DNA of 39,352 nucleotides from an uncultured bacterium. GTDB lineage: Bacteria; Oederibacteriota; PGYV01; CAILUR01. Shown here in pieces: positions 1-8,548 of the stretch (its first letter is position 1; each line of letters begins with the position of its first letter). The stretch is taken from positions 1-39,352 of the forward strand of contig CAILUR010000076.1 in NCBI GenBank assembly GCA_903837445.1, written 5' to 3'. Under the pieces are notes generated by a model. The model ran no database searches. It saw only the letters and a list, made by a program, of their open reading frames with translations, and was not told the origin of the DNA. Position numbers and translations under genes: made by a program.

Positions 1-1
1 C

Positions 2-30
2 TTGACTACATAGATTATATAATCTATAAT
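2..30 (+). promoter_or_regulatory. Sigma-70-type promoter of alaS
   Basis: A -35 box TTGACT (2-7) and a perfect -10 box TATAAT (25-30) are separated by 17 bases. This predicts a transcript start near 37 and a leader of about 80 bases before alaS. The region is otherwise AT-rich. The match is close enough to consensus that I expect a strong housekeeping promoter for the alaS-ruvX-mltG run. Confidence 0.75.
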
Positions 31-68
31 TCAAATTATTATATATATAATAATGGAAGAGAGCTTGG

Positions 69-88
69 GGGTTTTGTATACAAAACCC
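69..88. promoter_or_regulatory. 20-bp perfect palindrome in the alaS leader
   Basis: The sequence GGGTTTTG-TATA-CAAAACCC is a perfect dyad lying between the predicted start of transcription and the alaS ribosome-binding site. It could be a protein operator or an 8-bp RNA hairpin with a TATA loop. No T-run follows it, so it is not a simple terminator. E. coli AlaRS is known to repress its own gene through a palindrome at the promoter, which makes autoregulation one possibility. That link is inference. Confidence 0.5.
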
Positions 89-119
89 TGATTTTATATA
101 TTTATTTGGAGGGATTACC

Positions 120-2756
120 TTGAATAGCAAAGAGTTACGAAACGCATATTTAAAATTTTTCTCGGGAAAAGGACATACAATAAGACCAAGTGCTTCGCTT
201 ATTCCAGCGGACGCTTCGCTTTTGTTTACAGTGGCAGGAATGGTGCCGTTTAAGGATTATTTTTTAGGAAAAATCCCGCTTACTTTTACTCGCGCAACCA
301 GTTCGCAAAAGTGCATAAGGACTAACGATATTGATAATGTCGGACGGACCCGTAGGCATCATACCTTTTTTGAAATGCTTGGAAATTTTTCTTTTGGAGA
401 TTATTTTAAAGAAGAGACTATCCTTTGGGCGTGGGAGTTTTTAACTGAAGTGGTAAAACTGCCTAAAGAGAAGCTTTATATAACGGTTTTTGTAGATGAC
501 TTGGAGGCTTTTGAAATATGGAATAAAAAAGCAAAAGTGTCGGCTGATCGTATTTTTAAAATGGGAAAAAGTTCTAATTTTTGGGAAATGGGACCAGTCG
601 GACCTTGTGGTTATTGTAGTGAAATCTATGTGGATTTGGAAGGCGGACAAAAAAACGCCAAGGTCACAGGCGCAGATATTGAACAAAACGACGATAGGTT
701 TTTGGAAATTTGGAATCTTGTCTTTACCGAGTTTGATAAACAACTGGATGGCTCACTGCTCCCTTTGAAACAAAAAAATATTGATACAGGAATGGGACTG
801 GAAAGACTGGCGGCTGTGTCTCAGGGGATGTTTTCAAATTTTGAGTCGGACCTTTTTATGCCCATAATAAAAGATATTTCTGAAAAATGCGGCGTGGAAT
901 ACAGAAAAGACCCGAAGCTTGATATTTCTTTGAGAGTGGTGGCAGATCACGCACGAGGCGTGAGCTTCCTTATTTCCGATGGCGTCCTGCCTTCAAATGA
1001 AGGCAGAGGTTATGTGTTGCGCCGGTTGATAAGACGCGCTGTCAGACACGGGCGCACATTGGGAATGAAAGAGACCTTCCTTTACAAAGTAGTGCCAGTG
1101 ATAAATCATATAATGGGCGAGGCCTATCCGGATATCACGCACAGAAAAGATTACATAATGCAAATAATAAAAATGGAAGAAGAAAAATTTCAGGAGACTA
1201 TGGATAAAGGCATAGAGATTTTAAACACCGAGATAAAAAATATGCAGGCAAAAGGCGACCTCACGCTGTCAGGAGAAGTGGCTTTTAAATTGTATGATAC
1301 CTTTGGCTTTCCAGTGGAAATCACGGATGAAATTTTGCGGGAAAATAAAATGACTTTGGATGCCGAGGGTTTTAAAGCCAATATGGAAAAACAAAGACAG
1401 CTTGCAAAAGCGTCTTGGCAGGGAGTGGAAGTCGGCGAACTGGGGCGACTCCCACAGGAAATAATTTCAAAACTTGCGAAAACAAAATTTACGGGATATG
1501 AGACCTTTGAAGATAGTAGCTCAAAAGTCCTCGCCATAATAAATGAAAAAATGCAAAAAATTAAAACTATCACCACTGGAACTGAAGCGTTTGTGATTCT
1601 GGACAGCACACCGTTTTATGGGGCAGGGGGCGGACAAATGGGGGACACGGGATATTTTTCAAATAAAAATATGCGCGCCCAAGTGGGAGACACTCAGAAA
1701 ATAAACGAGCTGTTTATTCATAAAATAAAAATGTTGGAAGGGGCCTTATCCGAAGGCGAGACGCTTACCGCCACGGTGGAAGGCCCACGCAGAAAAGCCA
1801 TAATGAAAAATCACACAGCCACGCACTTGTTACAGGCCGCTTTGCGACAGGTGTTAGGTCCACATGTGGAACAGGCAGGGTCTTTTGTAGGACCGGATCG
1901 GTTGCGTTTTGATTTCACTCATTTTGCACAGATAACTCCAACGGAAATAAAAAAAATAGAACAGCTGGTGAATGGCTGGGCAATGGAAAGTTATCCTGTG
2001 AAAGTGGAAGTGCTGACGATAGCAGAAGCTAAAGCCACAGGTGCTATGGCACTTTTTGAAGAAAAATACGGAGATAAAGTCAGAGTTATATCGGTGGGGC
2101 AGGTCTCAAAAGAACTTTGCGCTGGCACGCATTTAAATAACTCTGGAGAAATGGGACTTTTTAGAATAATTTCATCTGGGTCCACGGCGGCAGGAATACG
2201 CAGGATAGAAGCGGTCACGGGCGAAGTGGCGTATGAGATGGCTTTGGAACACGAGGAGTTTGTACTGGCTATGAAAGAAACTTTCAAGGCCTCAGAACTC
2301 AAAGACCTCTCTCAAAAAGTAAATACTTTTATGGCGGACTTTAAAACGCTTGAAAAAAAAGTAGGAGAGATAAATAAAGCAGGAATTTTGAAAAATGTGG
2401 ATAGCTATATAGAAAAAGGGAAAGACATAAACGGCATAAAAGTTATTACAATGAAGTTTGACAATGTGGATGGCAAAGTGATAAGGGAACTTTGTGATGT
2501 GATAAAAGGGAAAGTTAAAGCCGCGGTAATTTTTGCGGCAAATATATCTGGCGACAAAGTAGCGTTTATCTGCGCAGTGACCAAAGATGCGGTGGACAGA
2601 CTGGATGCGGGAAAGATAGTTAAAGAAGCGGCTGTGTTGTGCGGGGGTGGCGGCGGCGGAAGAAAAGATATGGCAGAAGCGGGTGGAAAAGATATTACGA
2701 AAGTGGATGCCGCCATTAAACAAGTGGAAGAGACAGTAAAAAAAGTGGGCGCATAA
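120..2756 (+). CDS. alaS: Alanyl-tRNA synthetase
   Basis: AlaRS attaches alanine to tRNA-Ala in the cytoplasm and edits mischarged serine or glycine. The 878 residues match the full-length bacterial enzyme. Visible parts are the class II catalytic core with HHTFFEMLGNFSFGDYF near residues 80-96 and the motif 3 segment GMGLERL near 224-230. The editing domain carries HTATH near 565 and CAGTH near 667, which together make the zinc site. A C-terminal C-Ala domain has a glycine run near 841-846. The start is TTG at 120, chosen because GGAGGG (108-113) lies six bases upstream and the protein begins as the family does. ruvX follows after four bases, so the two are probably cotranscribed. No key residue appears to be missing. 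Confidence 0.98.
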   Translation: MNSKELRNAYLKFFSGKGHTIRPSASLIPADASLLFTVAGMVPFKDYFLGKIPLTFTRATSSQKCIRTNDIDNVGRTRRHHTFFEMLGNFSFGDYFKEETILWAWEFLTEVVKLPKEKLYITVFVDDLEAFEIWNKKAKVSADRIFKMGKSSNFWEMGPVGPCGYCSEIYVDLEGGQKNAKVTGADIEQNDDRFLEIWNLVFTEFDKQLDGSLLPLKQKNIDTGMGLERLAAVSQGMFSNFESDLFMPIIKDISEKCGVEYRKDPKLDISLRVVADHARGVSFLISDGVLPSNEGRGYVLRRLIRRAVRHGRTLGMKETFLYKVVPVINHIMGEAYPDITHRKDYIMQIIKMEEEKFQETMDKGIEILNTEIKNMQAKGDLTLSGEVAFKLYDTFGFPVEITDEILRENKMTLDAEGFKANMEKQRQLAKASWQGVEVGELGRLPQEIISKLAKTKFTGYETFEDSSSKVLAIINEKMQKIKTITTGTEAFVILDSTPFYGAGGGQMGDTGYFSNKNMRAQVGDTQKINELFIHKIKMLEGALSEGETLTATVEGPRRKAIMKNHTATHLLQAALRQVLGPHVEQAGSFVGPDRLRFDFTHFAQITPTEIKKIEQLVNGWAMESYPVKVEVLTIAEAKATGAMALFEEKYGDKVRVISVGQVSKELCAGTHLNNSGEMGLFRIISSGSTAAGIRRIEAVTGEVAYEMALEHEEFVLAMKETFKASELKDLSQKVNTFMADFKTLEKKVGEINKAGILKNVDSYIEKGKDINGIKVITMKFDNVDGKVIRELCDVIKGKVKAAVIFAANISGDKVAFICAVTKDAVDRLDAGKIVKEAAVLCGGGGGGRKDMAEAGGKDITKVDAAIKQVEETVKKVGA

Positions 2757-2760
2757 ACAA

Positions 2761-3174
2761 ATGCGGCTTATTGCTTTTGACGCTGGGACAAAACGGATAG
2801 GGATAGCTGTGAGTGATGCGGGTTGTTCTATAGCGAGTCCTTTGAAATACTTGGAAAATAATTCCAGGCTTATGCCTGAAATATCAAAATTGATTGAGAT
2901 TTACGATCCGGAAAAACTGGTGGTGGGGAATCCGCTGAATATGGATGGCACCCCTTCAAAAGGACTGTTTGTCCCAGAGTTTGTGGCAGCCCTTGAAAAA
3001 ATAAAAGGCAGGGCACAAATTGTTATGTGGGATGAGCGCTTGACCACCTATGATGCGGAACAAATGTTGATAGGTGCAGATATGAGCAGGGCAAAAAGAA
3101 AAAAAGTCATAGACAAACTGGCGGCGGCGCTTATGTTGCAAAGCTATATCAATCAGCTCCAAAAAGGAAGATAA
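2761..3174 (+). CDS. ruvX: YqgF/RuvX family nuclease
   Basis: This family has an RNase H-like fold. E. coli YqgF is implicated in maturing the 5' end of 16S rRNA, and homologues are annotated as putative Holliday junction resolvases. The 137 residues are normal length. The N-terminus carries FDAGTKRIGIAVSD with the first acidic residue. VGNPLNMDG near residue 56 and DERLTTYDAEQML near 91 follow, and the last conserved aspartate sits in KKVIDKLAAALML. It starts four bases after alaS and its stop codon overlaps the mltG start by one base (TAATG), which suggests translational coupling. The neighbourhood alaS-ruvX-mltG recurs in many bacteria. Which of the two biochemical roles applies cannot be read from sequence. 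Confidence 0.93.
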   Translation: MRLIAFDAGTKRIGIAVSDAGCSIASPLKYLENNSRLMPEISKLIEIYDPEKLVVGNPLNMDGTPSKGLFVPEFVAALEKIKGRAQIVMWDERLTTYDAEQMLIGADMSRAKRKKVIDKLAAALMLQSYINQLQKGR

Positions 3175-4199
3175 TGCAGGACAATAAAAAAAAGTTTTTC
3201 AGAGGTGCCAATCTCATAACGCTTGTTTTAATTACAGGTGGAGTTTTCTGCGTGGCAGTGTTTTTATCACTTTTTGTGCCTTATTCTTTTTTGGCAGATA
3301 AAAAAATTGCGGTATATATTGAATACGGTTCTGGAATTGCTAAAACAGCCGCTACTCTTAAAACGGCTGGGCTTATTAGAAACACTTTTGCGTTTAAAGT
3401 ATATGGCTATCTCAGTGGCAAATATAAAACTATAAAAGCCGGGGAATATGAAATACCTGAGAATACCAATATGGTGCAAATAGTAGACAAACTGGTAAGA
3501 GGGGAATTTGTCAGGCACGAAATAATTATTCCAGAGGGTTCGGATTCTTATGATATCGCTGAGACCCTTGTGGCTGGAAAAGTAATCGAAACGGATGCCG
3601 CTTTTTTAAGCGCTGTGCGGGACAGAAAAATACTTTCGGAACAGGGGCTTCCCTTTGCTTCGTTTGAAGGTTTTTTATTTCCAGAGACCTATAACTTTTT
3701 AAAAGGCCAGAGTCCTGAAAAAATAATAGGTGAAATGTATGTCTTGTTTAAAAGAAAAACAGGGCTAAATCCTTTGAAAGAGTATCAGATAAGTGGAGTT
3801 AGTTTAAAAGGATATGAAGTGTTGATTCTGGCTTCTATCATTGAAAAAGAGGCAAAGGTGGATACCGATAGGCCTCTGGTCGCTTCAGTTTTTTATAACA
3901 GAATAAAAGAGGGAAAAAGACTCGAGTCCTGCGCTACCGTAAGATATGCTATGAATAAAAGAAAAGGCATAATCACGCTAGAAGACCTACGGTTTAAGTC
4001 ACCTTTCAATACTTATAGGCACGAGGGCCTGCCCCCCACACCTATATGCTCACCAGGGATGAAAAGCTTGAACGCAGCTTTAAATCCAGCCCTGACCGAC
4101 TATATGTTTTTTGTGGCAAAAAAAGATGGCTCACATACTTTCTCACAAGATTTCAACTCGCATATAAAAGCAAAAAACAAGAACAGGAAAAACAAATGA
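3174..4199 (+). CDS. mltG: Endolytic murein transglycosylase MltG
   Basis: MltG cuts nascent glycan strands and is thought to end peptidoglycan polymerisation at the inner membrane. The 341-residue protein has a cytoplasmic basic start, one membrane helix near residues 14-36, a LysM-like region, then the YceG catalytic domain. The conserved stretch EGFLFPETYNF lies near residue 164. The catalytic glutamate lies in ASIIEKEAK near 222-225, and PPTPICSPG sits near the C-terminus. The usual LQSDPTV-type segment reads LESCATVRYA here, a variant I believe occurs in other deep-branching phyla. The start overlaps the ruvX stop by one base and the stop overlaps the next gene as ATGA, so three genes are read as one translational chain. 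Confidence 0.95.
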   Translation: MQDNKKKFFRGANLITLVLITGGVFCVAVFLSLFVPYSFLADKKIAVYIEYGSGIAKTAATLKTAGLIRNTFAFKVYGYLSGKYKTIKAGEYEIPENTNMVQIVDKLVRGEFVRHEIIIPEGSDSYDIAETLVAGKVIETDAAFLSAVRDRKILSEQGLPFASFEGFLFPETYNFLKGQSPEKIIGEMYVLFKRKTGLNPLKEYQISGVSLKGYEVLILASIIEKEAKVDTDRPLVASVFYNRIKEGKRLESCATVRYAMNKRKGIITLEDLRFKSPFNTYRHEGLPPTPICSPGMKSLNAALNPALTDYMFFVAKKDGSHTFSQDFNSHIKAKNKNRKNK

Positions 4200-5053
4200 A
4201 AAAATATATTCTTTTAGCCCTTTTATCTTTATGTCTGGGGAGTCCTGCTTTTTCCGAGAGCTTGTACGACTCTGCCGGAGATAGACTTGAGGAGTACAGG
4301 TTTCAGGTGTCTTTTGCGGAAAAATATTTTGAATATATGGGGCATTATAGAAATTATAATATTTTTCAAAATAGTGTACACGAATATGAAACTCCCTCGC
4401 TTATGCACAGGGGGCTTTTGTATGATATGGGTTTAAAAATGGGACTTCCGGGCGACTATGTCGCAGGAGTGGAAGTTAAAAGTATTTTTCAGGAATTGGA
4501 TAAAACGGAAGCGAATTCCGTACAGACGATAGCGCTTTTACTGAGGAAATATTTTGGGGGTGGCGCTGGGCTTATGGCGGGAGTGCGATTGGCTATAGAC
4601 CAAAACTTGCCGGCTGAACCGCGGTTGATTAATGAAGAGAATAAAAAAAATCTAATTCTGGGACTTTTTTATAAACCTGATTTGGGAATGTTTAATTTAA
4701 AAATACAGGCGAGTGGGGAACAACCATTTTTTTCTAATCCGGCTTATACGGGAGAGTTTGAGTTGACTTTACTGGGGGGGTTAGTGATCTATGACGATAA
4801 GACCGAAGAAAAGATAAGTCTTAATACGGAACTGGTGTATCACGGAATGGGGAAAGATAAGACGGTTTCCACTTATGCCCTTATAGTGCCGCAGTTATCA
4901 GTATATTTTTATGATAGTTTGACTTTTATTTTGGGCGTAGATATTCTGGCATATGCAAATGAAGTGTATATAAACAGATATGATAAGTATCTGTATACTT
5001 TTAAATTTTCATATAATGTGAGTGCTGTACCTTCCGAGAAAAATAAAAAATAA
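4196..5053 (+). CDS. Exported, probable outer-membrane beta-barrel protein, function unknown
   Basis: I do not recognise this protein. The start at 4196 overlaps the mltG stop as ATGA. It was chosen over the in-frame codon at 4046 because AGGA lies upstream and the product then begins with a clean signal peptide, MKKYILLALLSLCLGSPAFSE. The mature part is about 265 residues with alternating polar and hydrophobic stretches, many aromatic residues, and strand-like segments such as LYTFKFSYNVSA near the end. This suggests a beta-barrel or beta-sandwich in the outer membrane or periplasm. No enzymatic motif is visible. Translational coupling to mltG may mean an envelope role, but that is inference only. 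Confidence 0.75.
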   Translation: MKKYILLALLSLCLGSPAFSESLYDSAGDRLEEYRFQVSFAEKYFEYMGHYRNYNIFQNSVHEYETPSLMHRGLLYDMGLKMGLPGDYVAGVEVKSIFQELDKTEANSVQTIALLLRKYFGGGAGLMAGVRLAIDQNLPAEPRLINEENKKNLILGLFYKPDLGMFNLKIQASGEQPFFSNPAYTGEFELTLLGGLVIYDDKTEEKISLNTELVYHGMGKDKTVSTYALIVPQLSVYFYDSLTFILGVDILAYANEVYINRYDKYLYTFKFSYNVSAVPSEKNKK

Positions 5054-5085
5054 AGAGCAATAAAATACGCGATAAGGCGGAAACT

Positions 5086-7158
5086 TTGAAGAACAGAGTA
5101 AATATAGAAACTGTATATGAAATAATAAAAAGGTCTGATTCGCCTTTGAGCGAAAGACAGATAATGAAAAAAATTAATGCCAATAAGCACGACAGACAGG
5201 CAGTAAAAGATATGCTCAAAGAACTGGACAGGGAAGACAAAGTAGAAAAACGCGGTGAGAAATACAGCGTGTCTGGTAGTGATAAAACTGCGATAGGCAG
5301 GATAGAAATAAAACAAAATTTTGGGTTTCTTATTGTGCCTGGTGGGGACGATATCTTTGTGGGGAGAGATTCTATCGGTGGACTTTTAAACGGGGATGAG
5401 ATAGAAGTGTATGTCAAAGAAGATTACTCGGGCAGAAAAGAAGGCACGCTGAAAAGTATTGTGAAAAGAACAGACCGTCCCATAGTCTGCAAAGTAAAAG
5501 AAACAAAACACGGCTTCTCTGGCGCTCAGCAGGGCCGCGAAATTCCTTATCTGCACTTGCTCCCTTCAAAATATGCGCTCAAAGATGGCGACACTGTTAT
5601 AGTGAAATTTGTAAAGGAAGAAAAAAATCGGCTTTATGCCGAAGTGACTTTTACCCTTGCGGGAAAAGACGGGCTGGAAAATTATAAAAAATTTGTGCTT
5701 GAAAAAAGAGAGATTCGGGATACTTTTGCTGAAGAAGTGCTCACGCAGGCAAAAAACTTTTCCAGAAAAGATGTGCAAAATGAAAAAGAAAAAGGGCGTC
5801 GCAGGGACTTGAGTGATATGACTATAGTGACTATAGACCCTCTGGATGCGAAAGATTATGATGATGCGGTGTCGTTGGAAAAAAATGGAGAGACCTATAC
5901 GCTTGGCGTGCATATCGCGGATGTCTCTCATTATGTGACAGAAGGCTCCCCCCTGGACATAGAGGCATATAAACGGGGGTTTAGCTTATATATGCCACGC
6001 GAAGTCGTACCTATGCTCCCTCACGAACTATCAAGTGACCTGTGTTCTTTGAAAGAAAAAGTGGACCGCTTGGCGTTTTCTATTTTTATGACGCTGGATA
6101 AAAATGGAGAGATTACTGGATATAACATAGAAGAGACCATAATTCATAGCGCCAAAAGGTTTACTTATGAAGAAGTGGAAGAAATCCTGACGGGAAAAGC
6201 CGCACAAGCACCGGACGAGAAAATTCTTAAGGCGCTTGGGCTTATGAATGAATTAAGACAGATTCTAAATAGAAAACTTATTGCGGGTGGAATGGTGGAT
6301 TTTTCACTCGGAGAACCGAAACTTACCTTTGATGAAAAAGGAGTGGTGTCGGGAATAATAAGAAAACAGTCACTGGTCTCGCACAAACTCGTGGAATATT
6401 TTATGATATACGCCAATGTCTGTGCGGCCGCCTATATAGAAAAACATATGGACCACGGAATGTATCGGGTGCACGACAAACCAGCAGCCAGAGACATAGA
6501 AGAATTTAACACGCTTATGAAAGGGATGGGGGTAAATTTCAAACTGGATAAAGGGACAAACTTTGATTTTCAAAAAATGATAAGTGCGGTGAAAGAAAAT
6601 ACGCATAGGCAGATAATAGAAAAAAATCTTTTAAGAGCTATGAAATTGGCGGTGTATTCGGAAAAAAACAGCGGACATTTTGGGCTGGGACTGGAAAAAT
6701 ATACTCATTTTACTTCACCTATCCGCAGATATCCTGACCTGGTGGTGCACAGGCTGATTAAAAATATAAATAAATCGCTGGAGATGAAAGACCCTTCGAT
6801 AAAGACCTTGAGAGAAACAGCTGGGATAATAAATGAAAATGAAGAAAGAATTGAAAAGGCAGAGTCGGATGTCTTTAAAGTGTATGCGTTGGATTTTCTG
6901 CGTAGCAGGTTGGGTAATGAAATGAAAGCCGTAGTTACGAAAATTACCAAAAACGGAATTACCACAGAACTCTTGGACTATCCTATAGATGGCTTTATTT
7001 TGTTTGAAAATATGAATGATGATTATTATGTGTATGATGTCGGGCGAGGGCTGGCTTTTGGAAAAAGAACTGGGAAAGTGTTAAAGCACGGGATGGAACT
7101 TAAAGTGACCATAGCAAGTATTGATATGGAAATGCTCAGGCTGGGGCTGGAAATATAA
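5086..7158 (+). CDS. rnr: Ribonuclease R
   Basis: RNase R is a processive 3'-to-5' exoribonuclease that degrades structured RNA, mRNA and defective rRNA. The 690 residues show an N-terminal winged-helix domain (about 1-65) and cold-shock-type OB domains (about 65-215). The RNB catalytic domain has the metal-binding aspartate cluster DPLDAKDYDDAV near residues 248-259 and HYTHFTSPIRRYPDLVVHR-like sequence (here KYTHFTSPIRRYPDLVVHR) near 540-560. A C-terminal S1 domain covers about 605-690. The start is TTG at 5086 with AAGGCGG (5074-5080) upstream. It follows the exported protein by 32 bases and ends 115 bases before hisD. It is shorter than the E. coli enzyme, mainly because the C-terminal basic tail is absent. 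Confidence 0.95.
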   Translation: MKNRVNIETVYEIIKRSDSPLSERQIMKKINANKHDRQAVKDMLKELDREDKVEKRGEKYSVSGSDKTAIGRIEIKQNFGFLIVPGGDDIFVGRDSIGGLLNGDEIEVYVKEDYSGRKEGTLKSIVKRTDRPIVCKVKETKHGFSGAQQGREIPYLHLLPSKYALKDGDTVIVKFVKEEKNRLYAEVTFTLAGKDGLENYKKFVLEKREIRDTFAEEVLTQAKNFSRKDVQNEKEKGRRRDLSDMTIVTIDPLDAKDYDDAVSLEKNGETYTLGVHIADVSHYVTEGSPLDIEAYKRGFSLYMPREVVPMLPHELSSDLCSLKEKVDRLAFSIFMTLDKNGEITGYNIEETIIHSAKRFTYEEVEEILTGKAAQAPDEKILKALGLMNELRQILNRKLIAGGMVDFSLGEPKLTFDEKGVVSGIIRKQSLVSHKLVEYFMIYANVCAAAYIEKHMDHGMYRVHDKPAARDIEEFNTLMKGMGVNFKLDKGTNFDFQKMISAVKENTHRQIIEKNLLRAMKLAVYSEKNSGHFGLGLEKYTHFTSPIRRYPDLVVHRLIKNINKSLEMKDPSIKTLRETAGIINENEERIEKAESDVFKVYALDFLRSRLGNEMKAVVTKITKNGITTELLDYPIDGFILFENMNDDYYVYDVGRGLAFGKRTGKVLKHGMELKVTIASIDMEMLRLGLEI

Positions 7159-7211
7159 ACTGCTGAGTTTAGCAAAGAAATAAAAACCTTTATTTTTATA
7201 TGATTTTAAAA

Positions 7212-7217
7212 TATAAT
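7212..7217 (+). promoter_or_regulatory. Possible -10 element for the his operon
   Basis: The 115-base gap between rnr and hisD holds a perfect TATAAT at 7212-7217. The hexamer 17 bases upstream is TTTATT (7189-7194), a poor -35. A short dyad GGAAG (7227-7231) / CTTCC (7244-7248) lies in the predicted leader. No leader peptide rich in histidine codons is visible, so classical his attenuation is unlikely here. Confidence 0.35.
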
Positions 7218-7273
7218 GTGCAAAAGGGAAGAAGACACATATGCTTCCTTAATATGTTTAAAAGAGAGTCGCT

Positions 7274-8530
7274 ATGATTAAAAAATTTATTTATTCAAAA
7301 ACCACGCAAAAAGAAATAGATGCTTATATTGATAAGATAAATAATATTGAGTTAAAGGTCACACCTAAAATAATTTCCATAATAAATAAAGTGAAAAACC
7401 AAGGCGATGCTGCTCTTTTGGAATATGCGAAAGTGTATGACAAGGCAAACTTAAAAAGCTTAAAAGTACCAGCAGAGGCGATAAAAAAGGCATATAAAAG
7501 CGTGGATAAAACCGTGCTTTTAGCTATGAAAAAAGCCATAGAAAACATAAAGGCTTTTCATAAAATGCAAAAAGCCAATATAAACGGGTATGTGTATCAA
7601 AATAAGGGTTATAAAATAACCCAAAAATATATTCCAGTGGACATTGCTGGGCTTTACATACCAGGCGGACAGGCGCCTTTATTTTCTACTGTTTTTATGG
7701 CAGGCCTTCCTGCGAAAATAGCAGGAGTAAAACGCGTGGTGCTTTTATCTCCACCTCGGCATAATGGCGAAGTGGCACCACATATCCTTGCAGCGGCAGA
7801 TATGATAGGCATAACCGAGATTTACAGGGTAGGTGGCGCTCAAGCTATAGCGGCGCTGGCATTTGGCACGCAGACAATTCCGAAAGCAGATAAGGTCGCA
7901 GGACCAGGAAATATTTATTCCACAATGGCGAAAAAATATCTTTTCGGAACTGTGGGAGTGGATGCGTTAAACGGCCCTTCGGAAGTGACCCTAATAGCGG
8001 ATGAGACAGCCAATCCAAAATATATAATATATGATTTGTTAGCACAGGCGGAACACATAAACGGGCACGCTTTACTTTTGACTACATCTCAAACACTGGC
8101 GACGGCTGTGGAAAAAGGAATTAAGGCTGCGGCTGGAAATATGAAAATACAAGTCACTATAGTCATAGTGAAAGACCTGAACACTGCGGTAAAAATAGCC
8201 AACAAAAAAGCGCCAGAACATTTAGTGATAATTACCGAAGCCGCGGAAACTGTGGCGGCGGCGATAACTAATGCGGGCGCAATTTTTACTGGTAATTATT
8301 CTCCAGTGGCATTCGGGGACTATATGGCGGGGGCCAATCACATTCTGCCGACAAATGGCACTGCCAGATTTTTCTCGGGCTTATCCGTGTTGGACTTTTT
8401 AAAACATACGCATATTGTAGAAGGCACAAAAATAGGCATAGAAGCTTTTGGACCAGATACGGAAGTACTGGCTAACGCAGAAGGAATGAAGTTTCACGCT
8501 GAGAGCGTGCGTGTCAGAAGAAAAAAATAA
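7274..8530 (+). CDS. hisD: Histidinol dehydrogenase
   Basis: HisD oxidises L-histidinol to histidine in two NAD-dependent steps, the end of the pathway. The 418 residues are typical. The signature region runs from GLYIPGGQAPLF near 124-135 through VAGPGNIY and NGPSEVTL near 232. The zinc and catalytic residues are in QAEHINGH near 258-265, PEHL near 313-316 and GDYMAGANH near 349-357, and the final histidine is in KFHAESVRVR near 408. All expected ligands appear present. AAGAGAG precedes the ATG. It opens a seven-gene his operon and is followed by hisC after 18 bases. Confidence 0.97.
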   Translation: MIKKFIYSKTTQKEIDAYIDKINNIELKVTPKIISIINKVKNQGDAALLEYAKVYDKANLKSLKVPAEAIKKAYKSVDKTVLLAMKKAIENIKAFHKMQKANINGYVYQNKGYKITQKYIPVDIAGLYIPGGQAPLFSTVFMAGLPAKIAGVKRVVLLSPPRHNGEVAPHILAAADMIGITEIYRVGGAQAIAALAFGTQTIPKADKVAGPGNIYSTMAKKYLFGTVGVDALNGPSEVTLIADETANPKYIIYDLLAQAEHINGHALLLTTSQTLATAVEKGIKAAAGNMKIQVTIVIVKDLNTAVKIANKKAPEHLVIITEAAETVAAAITNAGAIFTGNYSPVAFGDYMAGANHILPTNGTARFFSGLSVLDFLKHTHIVEGTKIGIEAFGPDTEVLANAEGMKFHAESVRVRRKK

Positions 8531-8548
8531 AACGGTAAGGGTGAAATA

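Noticed and set aside
2292..2723. Long minus-strand frames inside alaS and other genes
   Set aside because: They lie opposite well-supported genes, have no ribosome-binding site and encode unfamiliar Cys/Phe/His-rich sequence typical of antisense reading.
4046..4195. Longer N-terminus for the exported protein after mltG
   Set aside because: It overlaps mltG by 150 bases in another frame and would bury the signal peptide. The ATG at 4196 has an upstream AGGA and the ATGA overlap.
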